Shown one piece after another: positions 16,577-25,116 of a DNA stretch of 64,000 nucleotides; within the stretch, counting starts at the first letter, position 1, and each line of letters starts with the position of its first letter. The position numbers and the translations under genes were made by a program. Source of the stretch: BOG-908 sp963692875 (GTDB taxonomy: Bacteria > Pseudomonadota > Alphaproteobacteria > Acetobacterales > Acetobacteraceae); NCBI GenBank assembly GCA_965198755.1, contig OZ240673.1, forward strand, positions 372,001 through 436,000, read 5' to 3'. The notes under the pieces are model-generated. The model was not told the DNA's origin, did not search any database, and saw only the letters and a program-made list of their open reading frames with translations.

Positions 16577-17668
16577 ATGGACGTCATGGAAGCCTCCCGC
16601 CCGATCGCCGAACGGCGTGCCGGACGCCGCCGCGCCGTGGTGCGCGCGCGCGCGCCGCTGCGGCTGGGGCTGGCCGGCGGCGGCACCGACCTTGCGGGCT
16701 ACTCCAGCCAGCACGGCGGCGCGGTGCTCAACGCCACCATGGACCGTTACGCCTTCGCCTTCATCCGCGCCCGCGACGATGACCGCATCGTCTTCGAGGC
16801 CTGCGACCTCGGCCGCGAGGAGGCGCACGACAGCGCGCCCACCCTGCCGGGCAGCACGCTGCTGCTGCACCGCGGCGTCTACGAACGCATGGTGCGCGAC
16901 TTCAACGGCGGCGAGCGCCTCGCCGTTACTGTCACCACCGCGGTGGACGCGCCGATGGGCTCCGGCCTCGGCTCCTCGTCCGCGCTGGTGGTGGCGCTGA
17001 TCGAGGCCTACCGCACGTACCTGGACCTGCCGCTGACGCGATACGACGTGGCGCACCTCGCCTACGAGATCGAGCGCGTGGACCTCAACCTGGCCGGCGG
17101 CCGGCAGGATCAGTACTCGGCGGCGTTCGGCGGCATCAACTTCATGGAGTTCCTGCGCGGCGGCGAGGTGATCGTGAATCCGCTGCGCTTCTGCGAGGGC
17201 GTGGCGCTGGAGCTGGAGAGCTCGTTGGCGGTGTGCTTCACCGGTCAGTCACGCGCGTCCGACACCATCATCCGCCAGCAGGCCGAGGGCCTGGGCGCGC
17301 ACAGCGCCGAGGTGATGGAGGGCATGCACCAGATGCGCCAGGACGCGGTGGACATGAAGAGCGCCATCCTGCTGGGCGACATGCCGGCGGTGGCGCGCCT
17401 GCTGGAACGTTCGTGGCTGGCCAAGAAACGCACGGCACCCGGGATCAGCAACGCGCGCATCGAGACGCTGGAGGCGATGGCGCGCGAGGCCGGGGCGATC
17501 GGCGCCAAGGTGTCGGGCGCCGGCGGCGGCGGGTTTATGATGTTCGTGGTGCCGACGGAACGCAGGTACCGGCTGATCAGCACGCTGAACGAGCAGGGGG
17601 CGGCCGCCTACCCGGTTAAGTTCACCGATGCGGGGAGCGAGACCTGGACGCTGGGCACGCGAAGGTAG
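16577..17668 (+). CDS. hddA: D-glycero-alpha-D-manno-heptose-7-phosphate kinase
   Basis: GHMP-family kinase, 363 residues, that makes heptose-1,7-bisphosphate from the GmhA product. Motifs: RAPLRLGLAGGGTDLAGYSS at the N-terminus, the ATP loop APMGSGLGSSSALVVALI, GRQDQYSAAFGGIN, and the C-terminal GAKVSGAGGGGFMMF. ATG 16577 follows AAGGAG at 16564-16569. Together with gmhA and the fusion gene it completes a route to a nucleotide-activated D,D-heptose. Confidence 0.94.
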   Translation: MDVMEASRPIAERRAGRRRAVVRARAPLRLGLAGGGTDLAGYSSQHGGAVLNATMDRYAFAFIRARDDDRIVFEACDLGREEAHDSAPTLPGSTLLLHRGVYERMVRDFNGGERLAVTVTTAVDAPMGSGLGSSSALVVALIEAYRTYLDLPLTRYDVAHLAYEIERVDLNLAGGRQDQYSAAFGGINFMEFLRGGEVIVNPLRFCEGVALELESSLAVCFTGQSRASDTIIRQQAEGLGAHSAEVMEGMHQMRQDAVDMKSAILLGDMPAVARLLERSWLAKKRTAPGISNARIETLEAMAREAGAIGAKVSGAGGGGFMMFVVPTERRYRLISTLNEQGAAAYPVKFTDAGSETWTLGTRR

Positions 17669-17954
17669 CGAAGAGCAGGTGCAGGCAAGCCGATCCGCTC
17701 CGATGCTGCAACCATGTCAGCTGACCCACCAGGCCGATTTCTGAAACGGACACTGATAAGAGCAGCAAAACACTTTTGTCTCTGCCGTCGCCGAGGTTGC
17801 TGCGACGCGCGCCTGGTCGATCGAGGGTGTTCGGTTCATCTAAAAGAACAAATATTCCTACCGAAACTGTGGGGTCAGGCGGCTGCGTCGTCCCACAGGC
17901 AACGAAGCGCGGCAAACGTGCCAGGCGGTGGCTCGGGGCTTGCCGGATGGTCAA
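17669..17954. other. Intergenic stretch with a decayed repeat half
   Basis: No gene supported. Around 17758-17812 the text agcagcaaaacacttttgtc followed by gccgtcgccgag matches the inner half of a CTGC-type arm plus an altered core, i.e. an eroded copy. Confidence 0.45.
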
Positions 17955-18095
17955 TCAGGTTCGCGGAGGTCCGTGCCGAACCGCATCGTGCATCGTCGAC
18001 ACCAGCAACGCGCCGATGCCGACGGCGACGGCGACCAGGACGGCAGCAGTCTGCAACGGATTGGCCATTGCCCAAGTAACAACGTCGTCTATCAT
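17955..18095 (-). CDS. Candidate 46-residue single-span membrane protein
   Basis: ATG 18093-18095 follows GGGAGG with 6 bp spacing. The product MIDDVVTWAMANPLQTAAVL continues into a hydrophobic stretch (VAVAVGIGALLV) and ends STMHDAVRHGPPRT. It has a good start and a sensible single transmembrane helix but no family recognised. It may be a small membrane peptide or a chance frame. Confidence 0.4.
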   Translation of the reverse strand: MIDDVVTWAMANPLQTAAVLVAVAVGIGALLVSTMHDAVRHGPPRT

Positions 18096-18431
18096 AAGCA
18101 GCCTCCCTGACGAGCGCGGCCGCTGTGCCGGCCAAGCAGTAGAGCCACGCCTAGCAAGATGCTGCGCCGAAATCAGCCTAAATCCATGCTGCACCACAAC
18201 ATGTCTGCCGTTTAGGGCCCTCACCAGCATCCACCTGCCACGTCTGAGAAATCGTCGTCTATGTCTGGAACAAAACATAGCGCTACGCGAGCGCGGCCGC
18301 GCGCGGCTGAACGTCACGTCTCAACCGACGAAGTTCAGAGACCAGAAGTTTTTTGGTTTTTATTTTAAAAAAGAACTGCTTGCTTACTCTGCGTGCCCAA
18401 ACCGCCGCGCAACAAAACACAGCTACGTGAC
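18096..18431. other. Intergenic stretch
   Basis: No gene supported. It contains a lone repeat arm at its right end and nothing else recognised. Confidence 0.4.
18344..18386. repeat. Dispersed palindromic repeat, lone decayed arm
   Basis: Reads agaagttttttggtttttat then tttaaaaaagaactgcttgc, a GGTTC-type right arm with a damaged stem and no core or partner arm. It lies 45 bp before the lpxK stop. Confidence 0.7.
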
Positions 18432-19421
18432 CTATCCAGTGAGCAGCGGCCCCAATACCCCCTCCAGCATGGCCAAGTCTTCCCAGCACACCGAGACGCT
18501 GACCTGCACGAATCCGCCGCGACATGCGGGCGGGATGCGCGCTAAGTCCTTCGGCGTGGTCACTGCTTGGGCGTCCAGCCGTGCCGCTTCTGCCAAAATT
18601 GCCGCCAGTTCCCGGTGGCTGAAGGCGTGGTGGTCGGCAAAGGCCAGCCGTGCGACGGGTGGGGCGCCGGCGTCCGCAAGCATGTCGAAGAACTTCGCCG
18701 GCCGGCCGATGCCGGCGAACGCCAGCACGCGGCGGCCTGCCAGGCCGGCCAGTTCCGGGCCAGGTGCCAGGTGTGCCCGCATCACCGGCAGGGCTGGCGG
18801 CAGGTGCCGCGCGGCGCCGGTCACGTCGTCGCCGATCAGCACGCAGGCGGTGGCCCGTTCGGCGGCAGCTTCGGCCGGCTCGCGCAGCGGTCCTGCCGGC
18901 AGCACGCGGCCGTTGCCGAACCCGGCTGCCCCGTCCACCACCAGCAGGGCGCAATCCTGCCGCAGCGTGGGGTTCTGCAAGCCGTCATCCATCAGCAGGA
19001 GCTGTGCGCCGCCGGCCACTGCCAGCCGGGCGGAGGCGGCGCGGTCGGCACCCACCCAGGTTGGCGCGCATGCGGCCAGCAGCAGCGCCTCGTCGCCGAC
19101 GTCGCGCGCAGTGTGGTGCGCCGGGTCCACCCGCAGCGGCCCGCGCGCCCGGCCGCCATGCCCGCGGGTGAGCAGGTGCACCGCCAGCCCGCGCGCCTGG
19201 AGCCGGGCGGCCAGGTCGAGTGCCACGGTCGTCTTGCCGGCGCCGCCCACGCCGGCGTTGCCGCAGCAGACCACCGGCACCGGCGCGCGCCAGCCTGGCC
19301 GCGCCACCCGGCGCGCCGTCGCGGCTTGCACAGCGCGGCTGGCCGGCCAGAGCAGGCGCGGCAACAGCGTGCTGCCGCCGTGGCGCCAAAAGGCGGGCGG
19401 CATGAGAAGCCGGGTTTTCAT
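18432..19421 (-). CDS. lpxK: Tetraacyldisaccharide 4'-kinase
   Basis: Phosphorylates the 4' position of the lipid A disaccharide at the inner membrane. About 329 residues from ATG 19419-19421, chosen because MKTRLLMPPAFWRHGG starts the family homology; the open frame extends back into a repeat copy. The Walker A motif is in CCGNAGVGGAGKTTVALDLA. Other markers: LTRGHGGR, DVGDEALLLA, LLMDDGLQNPTL and FADHHAFSHREL. It is downstream of waaA and a DUF374 acyltransferase on the same strand. Confidence 0.94.
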   Translation of the reverse strand: MKTRLLMPPAFWRHGGSTLLPRLLWPASRAVQAATARRVARPGWRAPVPVVCCGNAGVGGAGKTTVALDLAARLQARGLAVHLLTRGHGGRARGPLRVDPAHHTARDVGDEALLLAACAPTWVGADRAASARLAVAGGAQLLLMDDGLQNPTLRQDCALLVVDGAAGFGNGRVLPAGPLREPAEAAAERATACVLIGDDVTGAARHLPPALPVMRAHLAPGPELAGLAGRRVLAFAGIGRPAKFFDMLADAGAPPVARLAFADHHAFSHRELAAILAEAARLDAQAVTTPKDLARIPPACRGGFVQVSVSVCWEDLAMLEGVLGPLLTG

Positions 19422-19454
19422 GTTGGCCGTCCGAGATCTTGAACGGTGCTCAGG

Positions 19455-19590
19455 AAAGAAAGCAGTTCTTTTTTGAAAAAAAGAACCAAAAAACTTTTGT
19501 TCCCGTCGGCGTACGCTGCGGGAGAGTCCGCGACAGCAGAGACAAAAGCTTTTTGCTTCTTTTTCTCGAAAAAGAAGCGCTTGCTTTCTT
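19455..19590 (-). repeat. Dispersed palindromic repeat, copy 9
   Basis: GGTTC-type left arm; core CCGCGACAG beside a CTTC-type right arm with TCGA loop. It separates waaA from lpxK. Confidence 0.92.
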
Positions 19591-19632
19591 GCTGCCCGCC
19601 TTGGCAGCACTGGTGATTTTGAGCTGCTGGTA

Positions 19633-20970
19633 TCACCCGGCGTCGCCGTAGATCGACTTGCGCAGGCGGCTCTCGTGCAATTCTACGGTACCGCGCGGAG
19701 AGCGCGCGTCCATGAGCTCGACCAACCTGCCAGCCAGCAGGCCGGGCAGGTCGCTGGAAAGTGCGGTGGCCGCCTGCGCCGCCTGGCGGGCGCGCTGCGC
19801 CGCGGCTGGGTCGGTCAGCATCGTGCCGACCCAGGCTGCCAGCCCCGCCTCGTCGTCCAGCCGGGAGAGAGCGCCGGCCCGGCTCAGCCGGTCCACGGCC
19901 TCGCCGAAATTCTCCATGTGCGGTCCGCAGGCGACCGCACAGCCCAGCTGCGCCGGCTCCCACGGGTTCTGGCCGCCGCCCTGCTTGCCGGCGGCGAAGC
20001 TCTTGCCGACGAAAACGGTGGGGAAACAGCGATACATCAGCCCGAGCTCGCCCAGCGTGTCGGCCACCCACACCCCACCTTCCGGCGGGCCCTGGCGCAG
20101 GGACCGGCGCGGGGCGGCCAGCATCGCCGCCAGCGCTGGCCCGCGCTGCGGATGGCGCGGCACCACCGCGGTCAGCAGGCCCGGGTGGCGCGCCGCCAGC
20201 GTGCGGTGTGCTGCGGCGACTGCGGCATCGTCGCCCGGGTGGGTGCTGGCGGCGAGCCAGCGCGGCCGCCCGCCCAGCACCCCCTGCAGCCGGGCCAGCT
20301 CAGCCGCATCGGCCGGCAGGCGCGGTGCGGCGAACTTCAGGTTGCCGGGTGCGTCCACGCGGCGGGCGCCCAGGGCTGCCAGGCGCGCCGCGTCACCGTC
20401 GGATTGGGCGGCCACCCAGTCGAAGCTGCGCAGCACCTCGCGGGCGAAGCGTGGCGCGCGCGCCCAGCCGGCCGCGCTGCGCGGCGAGAGGCGTGCGTTG
20501 ACGAGGGCGGCCGGCACGCCGCGCGCGCGGCAGGCGGCCAGCAGGTTCGGCCACAGCTCGCTTTCCAGGAAGCAGGCTGCGTCCGGGCGCCAGTGGTCCA
20601 GGAAGGCCCGCGCCCAGGCAGGCACGTCCAGCGGCACGAAGCTGTGCAGCACGCGGCGGTCCAGCCCAGCCTGCGAGAGCCTGTCGTGCAGCAGGGCCGC
20701 GCTGGTGACGGTGCCGGTGGTGAACAGCACGTGCACGCTGTCGGGGAGTGCCGCAACCAGGGGCAGGGCGGAGACGGTTTCGCCGACGCTGGCGGCGTGC
20801 AGCCAGAGCAGGCGGCCAGCGGGGCGGGGCGCGGCGTTGGCGCCGGTGCGCTCGGGCAGGCGGGCGGGGAGCTCCTTGCCGCTTGCGACGCGGCGTTGCA
20901 GCAGCAAGCGCAGGGCAGGTGCGGCGGCGGTGGCGGCAAGGGACCAGGCGGTGCCTGTCAGGCTTGGCAT
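19633..20970 (-). CDS. waaA: 3-deoxy-D-manno-octulosonic acid transferase
   Basis: Adds Kdo to lipid IVA at the cytoplasmic face of the inner membrane. 445 residues from ATG 20968-20970. N-terminal motif LLWLHAASVGETVSALPL contains the catalytic Glu. Further markers: ARGVPAALVNARLSPRS, GNLKFA, LAASTHPGDD, VVPRHPQRG and the donor-site VFVGKSFAAGKQGGGQNPWE. Length and order are standard. It sits between the DUF374 acyltransferase and lpxK, an LPS-core/lipid A gene group. Confidence 0.95.
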   Translation of the reverse strand: MPSLTGTAWSLAATAAAPALRLLLQRRVASGKELPARLPERTGANAAPRPAGRLLWLHAASVGETVSALPLVAALPDSVHVLFTTGTVTSAALLHDRLSQAGLDRRVLHSFVPLDVPAWARAFLDHWRPDAACFLESELWPNLLAACRARGVPAALVNARLSPRSAAGWARAPRFAREVLRSFDWVAAQSDGDAARLAALGARRVDAPGNLKFAAPRLPADAAELARLQGVLGGRPRWLAASTHPGDDAAVAAAHRTLAARHPGLLTAVVPRHPQRGPALAAMLAAPRRSLRQGPPEGGVWVADTLGELGLMYRCFPTVFVGKSFAAGKQGGGQNPWEPAQLGCAVACGPHMENFGEAVDRLSRAGALSRLDDEAGLAAWVGTMLTDPAAAQRARQAAQAATALSSDLPGLLAGRLVELMDARSPRGTVELHESRLRKSIYGDAG

Positions 20971-20981
20971 GGCGTGACCGA

Positions 20982-21120
20982 GGCAAGGCAAGCGGTTCTT
21001 TTTTGAAAAAAAGAACCAAAAAACTTTTGGTCCCTTGGGCGCGCGCTGCAGGAACCTCCGCGACAGCAGGACCAAAGTTTTTTTGCTTCTTTTTTTTCAA
21101 AAAAAGAAGCGCTTGCCTTG
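20982..21120 (-). repeat. Dispersed palindromic repeat, copy 10
   Basis: GGTTC-type left arm; CCGCGACAG core; CTTC-type right arm with T8 run. It is wedged between waaA (start 20970) and the stop of the next gene (21122), within a likely co-transcribed group. Confidence 0.93.
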
Positions 21121-21121
21121 C

Positions 21122-21820
21122 CTACCCGCACAAAGCATCCGCCCGCGCCAACGCCTGGCTCATCGCCGCGCCGATCGCCCCCGTCGCGGACGCCGCCCCC
21201 TCCGGCGCCACATGTATGGCCGGCAGGCACACTAGCGCGCCGCGCCCCAGCGGCAGGGGCAGCACCATCCTGTCCCAGCTCGCCAGCGTAATCCGCCAGC
21301 GCACCTGACCCGCCACCGCCAGCACCGGAGCGCCCGTCAGTGCGGCAAGCTGTGCCGCGCCGGGTGCCGCCACCCGGCGCGGTCCGCGCGGCCCGTCCGG
21401 CGTGATGATCACCGCGTCGCCCTCTGCCAGCGCCGTCATCAGGGCGCGCAGCCCGGCGGCACCACCGCGGTCGCGCCGGGCGGCGCCCGGCTTGGTGCGA
21501 CCGGAGGAGCCGTGCACCACCCGCAGGCCGAAACGCGCAATCACGCCGGCGATGAAACGGCCGTCACGGTGACGGCTGGCCAGGGCGGAGACGCGGCGGC
21601 CGGGGTTGTCGAACCGCGCGGTCGCCCACAGCGCCGGGATGACGGGTAGCCGCTCGTGCCAGACGGCGACGATGACCGCACCCTCGCGCAGGTAGGGGGC
21701 GAGGTGCGTGCCGCCCTCCACCGTCCAACGTGTGCTGCGCAGGGCGAGGTCCAGGTAGATGCCGACTGCCTTTGCGGCCAGGTGGTTCAGCCACGTGCTC
21801 TTCAGCGGGCCGGAAGACAT
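21122..21820 (-). CDS. DUF374 lysophospholipid acyltransferase family protein
   Basis: 232 residues. The LPLAT/DUF374 fold is marked by VAVWHERLPVIPAL (acyltransferase HX4 box variant with WHERL), ALASRHRDGRFIAGV, GSSGRTKPGAARRDRGG, and VIITPDGPRGPRR. Such proteins commonly sit next to waaA and lpxK in alphaproteobacteria. An acyl-transfer role in lipid A or envelope lipid synthesis is inferred; the substrate is not known. Confidence 0.85.
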   Translation of the reverse strand: MSSGPLKSTWLNHLAAKAVGIYLDLALRSTRWTVEGGTHLAPYLREGAVIVAVWHERLPVIPALWATARFDNPGRRVSALASRHRDGRFIAGVIARFGLRVVHGSSGRTKPGAARRDRGGAAGLRALMTALAEGDAVIITPDGPRGPRRVAAPGAAQLAALTGAPVLAVAGQVRWRITLASWDRMVLPLPLGRGALVCLPAIHVAPEGAASATGAIGAAMSQALARADALCG

Positions 21821-22081
21821 GTCCGCGCGGTAGCATGCGCCGGGATGGTTGCGCCAGAGTGGGCGGGGCAGACCGGTTGCGCGCCGGCAAGCTGAGCCGA
21901 GGCGCCGGACTATGCGGCTAAGCGGAAGCCAACACGGCCGGTGCCGGACAAGGGAAAAACGGCCACAGCAAGCGACGGTGTGCCGAACAGTAAACGTCTC
22001 GAAAATAATACAAAGAAGTCTCTTGATTTAGACATCTTTAACTGGCACATCCTGCTTCGACAACGCAACGAGAGGTTGAAG

Positions 22082-22825
22082 ATGCGGACTATCGTTACGG
22101 CGGCCGTAATTGCGGCTTGCGGACTGGCTGGGCAGGCGCACGCAAACCTGGTGACCAACGGCGGTTTCGAGTCGACCACCAGTTACAACGGCAACACCAC
22201 CAACGAAGGCCAGCTCGGCTACAACCTCACCGCTGCCGGTTGGACCGTCTCCGGCGGCTACGCGTTCCTGTTCAATGCCGGAACGGCCGACTCGACCGGA
22301 GCGACCGGCCAGTACGGCAACCTTCAACTGTGGGGTCCGGGCAACGGGTCGAGCAACGGGTTGCCGGCAGCCAGCCCGACCGGCGGCAACTACCTGGCCC
22401 TCGACGGCGCGTTCCAGCAGGCGCCAGTCCAGCAGACGATCAACAACCTGATTGTCGGCGACCACTACACCGTCTCGTTCTATTGGGCCGGGGCGCAGCA
22501 GTACAACTTCGACGGTACCACGTCCGAGCAGTTCAACGTCTCGCTTGGCGGCCAGACGCAGGCCACGTCGTCGGTCAACAACGCCAACCACGGGTTCACC
22601 GGCTGGATGCAGACGGTGTTCAACTACACCGCCACATCGACCAGCGAGGTGCTGTCGTTTCTGGCACAGGGCACGCCGAGCGGCGAGCCGCCGTTCTCGC
22701 TGCTGGACGGCGTCGATGTCGAACACAACGTGCCCGAGCCCGCTTCGGTCGGTGTACTCGCCGGCGGCTTCGGCGTGCTCGCCCTATTGGTCGCTGCGCG
22801 CACCCGTCGGCGGAGCGCAGCATGA
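22082..22825 (+). CDS. PEP-CTERM sorting-domain exported protein
   Basis: A 247-residue secreted protein. Signal peptide MRTIVTAAVIAACGLAGQAHA, then a mature part starting NLVTNGGFE, a fold common in PEP-CTERM proteins (carbohydrate-binding/DUF642-like beta sandwich). The C-terminal tail is VPEPASVGVLAGGFGVLALL followed by RTRRR, the exosortase recognition signal. ATG 22082 follows GAGAGG. It is expected to be processed by an exosortase not present in the window. The next small frame overlaps its stop. Confidence 0.9.
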   Translation: MRTIVTAAVIAACGLAGQAHANLVTNGGFESTTSYNGNTTNEGQLGYNLTAAGWTVSGGYAFLFNAGTADSTGATGQYGNLQLWGPGNGSSNGLPAASPTGGNYLALDGAFQQAPVQQTINNLIVGDHYTVSFYWAGAQQYNFDGTTSEQFNVSLGGQTQATSSVNNANHGFTGWMQTVFNYTATSTSEVLSFLAQGTPSGEPPFSLLDGVDVEHNVPEPASVGVLAGGFGVLALLVAARTRRRSAA

Positions 22826-22980
22826 CCGATGCCGCATTCGACGGCTTGGCGAAAGCCATCGTGGCGCTCTCGTTTGCCTCGTTGCTGCTGCCGCTTCTGC
22901 TGAGCCGCCTGTGGCTGCGCCGCGAGGAGCACCTGACCGCGGCGCTGCGGGCCAAGCTGGGCGCCGGGGTCACGGGTTAG
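22822..22980 (+). CDS. Small single-span membrane protein, 52 residues
   Basis: ATG 22822 overlaps the stop of the PEP-CTERM gene as ATGA, so it would be translationally coupled. The product starts MTDAAFDGLAKAIVALSFAS, has one membrane helix (LLLPLLLSRLWL) and a basic tail. No family recognised. The coupling and helix favour a real gene; the short length keeps confidence moderate. Confidence 0.5.
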   Translation: MTDAAFDGLAKAIVALSFASLLLPLLLSRLWLRREEHLTAALRAKLGAGVTG

Positions 22981-23013
22981 GAAACGGCAGCGAAGCTGTT
23001 TGGCTATCGGGAG

Positions 23014-23145
23014 AAAGCAAGCGGTTCTTTTTTGAAAAAAAGAACCAAAAAACTTTTGGTCTGTTGGGCGCGCGCTGCAGAAACCTCCGCGACAGCGGGA
23101 CAAAAGTTTTTTGCTGCTTTTTTTCAAAAAAGCAGGGCTTGCTTT
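23014..23145 (-). repeat. Dispersed palindromic repeat, copy 11
   Basis: GGTTC-type left arm; CCGCGACAG core; CTGC-type right arm. It lies between the small membrane gene and the OmpA-like remnant. Confidence 0.93.
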
Positions 23146-23300
23146 GTTTCGCCGCTCGAACCTCGGCGCTTCTGCTTGGCCATCACGTCCGAGCGGCCGA
23201 GACGAGCCTGCACCGTGTCGCTTAACACCACGTTAACCATCGCAACGTTATTACGGAAATGCAGCAAAATCGCTGCGTGTTGAACCGGAGACGTAGCGAG

Positions 23301-23704
23301 ATGAAACGGCTGGTGCTGATGGTGACGTTGCCATTCCTGTTCGACGCGGCAGTCGGCTGCGCGCTGGCGCTGAACACCCCAGGCGCGGCCAAGCCGCCGA
23401 AGACGCAGGTGCAAGCCGCCACGGTGTTCTTCTACTGGGATGCGTCGAGCATCAGCCCGCACGCGCGCACGGTGCTGGCCGGCGTCGCACACGCCCAGCC
23501 TGGCCACGCGCCGGCGCACGTCACGGTGGACAGCGCTGCCGATAGCCGGCATGGCGCCACCTACACCCTGCTGCTGACCAGCGGCGCGTGAACAGCATCG
23601 TGGCCGAGTTGCAGAGCGACGGCGTGCCGGCACATCGCATCGTGGCCTCATCCGACTTGCGGGAAGTCATCGTGGATGCGCCCTTGGAGCTGGCAAGCAA
23701 GTAA
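23301..23704 (+). pseudogene. OmpA-like protein split into two frames
   Basis: ATG 23301 begins MKRLVLMVTLPFLFDAAVGC (signal-like). Then comes ATVFFYWDASSISPHARTVL, typical of the start of an OmpA peptidoglycan-binding domain. The frame stops at TGA 23589-23591 after TYTLLLTSGA. A second frame from GTG 23588 (GTGA overlap) gives VNSIVAELQSDGVPAHRIVA and stops at 23702-23704. Joined, the parts match the usual OmpA order with ...GVPADRI, so a one-base frame disruption is the simplest reading. Programmed coupling of two peptides is less likely. The final stop abuts a repeat arm. Confidence 0.65.
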
Positions 23705-23940
23705 GCGGTTCTTTTTTGAAAGAAAGAACCAAAAAACTTTTGTCTCGGCTGTCGCGGTTCTCTCAGGCGAGATTCGTGGCGGCCGTCATGACACCAGCAG
23801 CCCGAGACGCGAACTCCTGCGATAGCCAGAGGCGAGCCAGCAAGGCGTTCTCTCTGCTGTCGCGGACTCCCTCGCAACGTACGCTCAGGAGAACAAAAGT
23901 TTTTTGATTCTTTTTTCAAAAAAGAACTGCTTGCTTGCCT
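23694..23940 (+). repeat. Dispersed palindromic repeat, copy 12, composite
   Basis: About 247 bp instead of about 135. The left GGTTC arm and a first core (GGCTGTCGCGGTTCTC) are followed by about 85 bp of other sequence, then a second core (TGCTGTCGCGGACTCC) and a GATTC/GTTC-type right arm. This looks like two copies fused, or one with an insertion. It sits between convergent genes. Confidence 0.8.
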
Positions 23941-23990
23941 TGCTACCGGTCGATGTCCCGGACCATCTGGTTCCTAAACCAAAACGGTTA

Positions 23991-25064
23991 TCAACCCAAC
24001 GCCGGTTCCAGGTTGACCGATACTTCCAGCCCCTGGTGGATCGGCACCAGGTTGGTCACGAAACGCTCCGCGCAGGCGCGCCAGGAGAACGTTTCGGCAA
24101 ACGCCCGGCATGCGATCCGGTCGCTGTTCTCCAGCGCCCGCATCACGGCGGCCTGCAGGTTGGTGTCGACCGCGCCGATGGCGTCGCCGCCGCCCACCAG
24201 CACGTCCTTCGGCCCGGTCACCGGAAAGGCCGCCACAGGCGTGCCGCAGGCCAGGCTCTCCAGCATCACCAGCCCGAACGTGTCGGTGAGCGAGGGGAAC
24301 ACCATTACGTCCGCCCCGGCATAGGCACGCGAGAGGGCCTCGCCGTGCTTGACGCCGGCGAAATGCACGTTCGGGTAGTCGCGTTTCAGCGACGCCAGCT
24401 GTGGACCCTCGCCCACGACCACCTTCGAGCCTGGCAGGTCCAGGTCCAGGAAGGCAGCGATGTTCTTCTCGATCGCCACGCGCCCGACATAGAGGCAGAC
24501 CGGGCGCGCCAGGCCTGCCCAGGCCTCCCTCGGTTCGGGCTGGAACAGCGAGAGGTCGACGCCGCGCGACCAGGCGCGCAAGTCCTGGAAGCCGCGTTCG
24601 GCCAGTTCCTGACGAAGACTCTCGGTGGCCACCATCAGCCCGTGACCGGCCGCGTGAAAGCGCCGCAGCCAGGCGTAGGACAGGCGCGTCGGCACCCGGG
24701 TGCGGGCGCGCAAATACTCGGGAAAGCGCGTGTGGAAGGCGGTGGTGAAGGTCCAGCCGCGCGCGCGTGCCAGGCGCCGTGCCGCCAGCCCCAGCGGTCC
24801 CTCGGTGGCGATGTGCAGCGCGTCCGGCGCGAACGCCTCGATCAGCCGCGACAGCTTGCGCCGCGGCAGCACGGAGAGGCGGATGTCCGGATAGGTCGGG
24901 CAGGGCAGGGTGCGAAACCGGTCCGGCCCGATCACCTCGGCCACGATGCCCAGCGACTCGAGCTCGGCCACCAGGGTGGCCAGCGTGCGCACCACGCCGT
25001 TGACCTGCGGCAGCCAGGCGTCGGACACGATCAGCACGCGGGAGTTGGGGTGGAGGTCGGCCAC
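23991..25064 (-). CDS. GT4-family glycosyltransferase (glycolipid-type)
   Basis: 357 residues, GT-B fold. N-terminal VSDAWLPQVNGVVRTLATLV is typical of diacylglycerol/mannosyl glycosyltransferases such as SqdX and PimB-like enzymes. Donor site: LYVGRVAIEKNIAAFLDLDL and VFPSLTDTFGLVMLESLACG. Start GTG 25062-25064. It is 52 bp downstream of an LpxH-like phosphatase on the same strand and near a diacylglycerol kinase, so a membrane glycolipid product is likely. The sugar and acceptor cannot be read from sequence. Confidence 0.87.
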   Translation of the reverse strand: MADLHPNSRVLIVSDAWLPQVNGVVRTLATLVAELESLGIVAEVIGPDRFRTLPCPTYPDIRLSVLPRRKLSRLIEAFAPDALHIATEGPLGLAARRLARARGWTFTTAFHTRFPEYLRARTRVPTRLSYAWLRRFHAAGHGLMVATESLRQELAERGFQDLRAWSRGVDLSLFQPEPREAWAGLARPVCLYVGRVAIEKNIAAFLDLDLPGSKVVVGEGPQLASLKRDYPNVHFAGVKHGEALSRAYAGADVMVFPSLTDTFGLVMLESLACGTPVAAFPVTGPKDVLVGGGDAIGAVDTNLQAAVMRALENSDRIACRAFAETFSWRACAERFVTNLVPIHQGLEVSVNLEPALG

Positions 25065-25116
25065 GCTCTGCAGCCCAGACAGGGAGCTTGCCGGGTCGGG
25101 CGGTTCGCCGGGCGGG

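Noticed and set aside
22040..22060. Sigma-54 promoter TGGCAC...TGC upstream of the first PEP-CTERM gene
   Set aside because: The GG-to-GC distance is 8 bp instead of 10, and the two other PEP-CTERM genes have no matching site.
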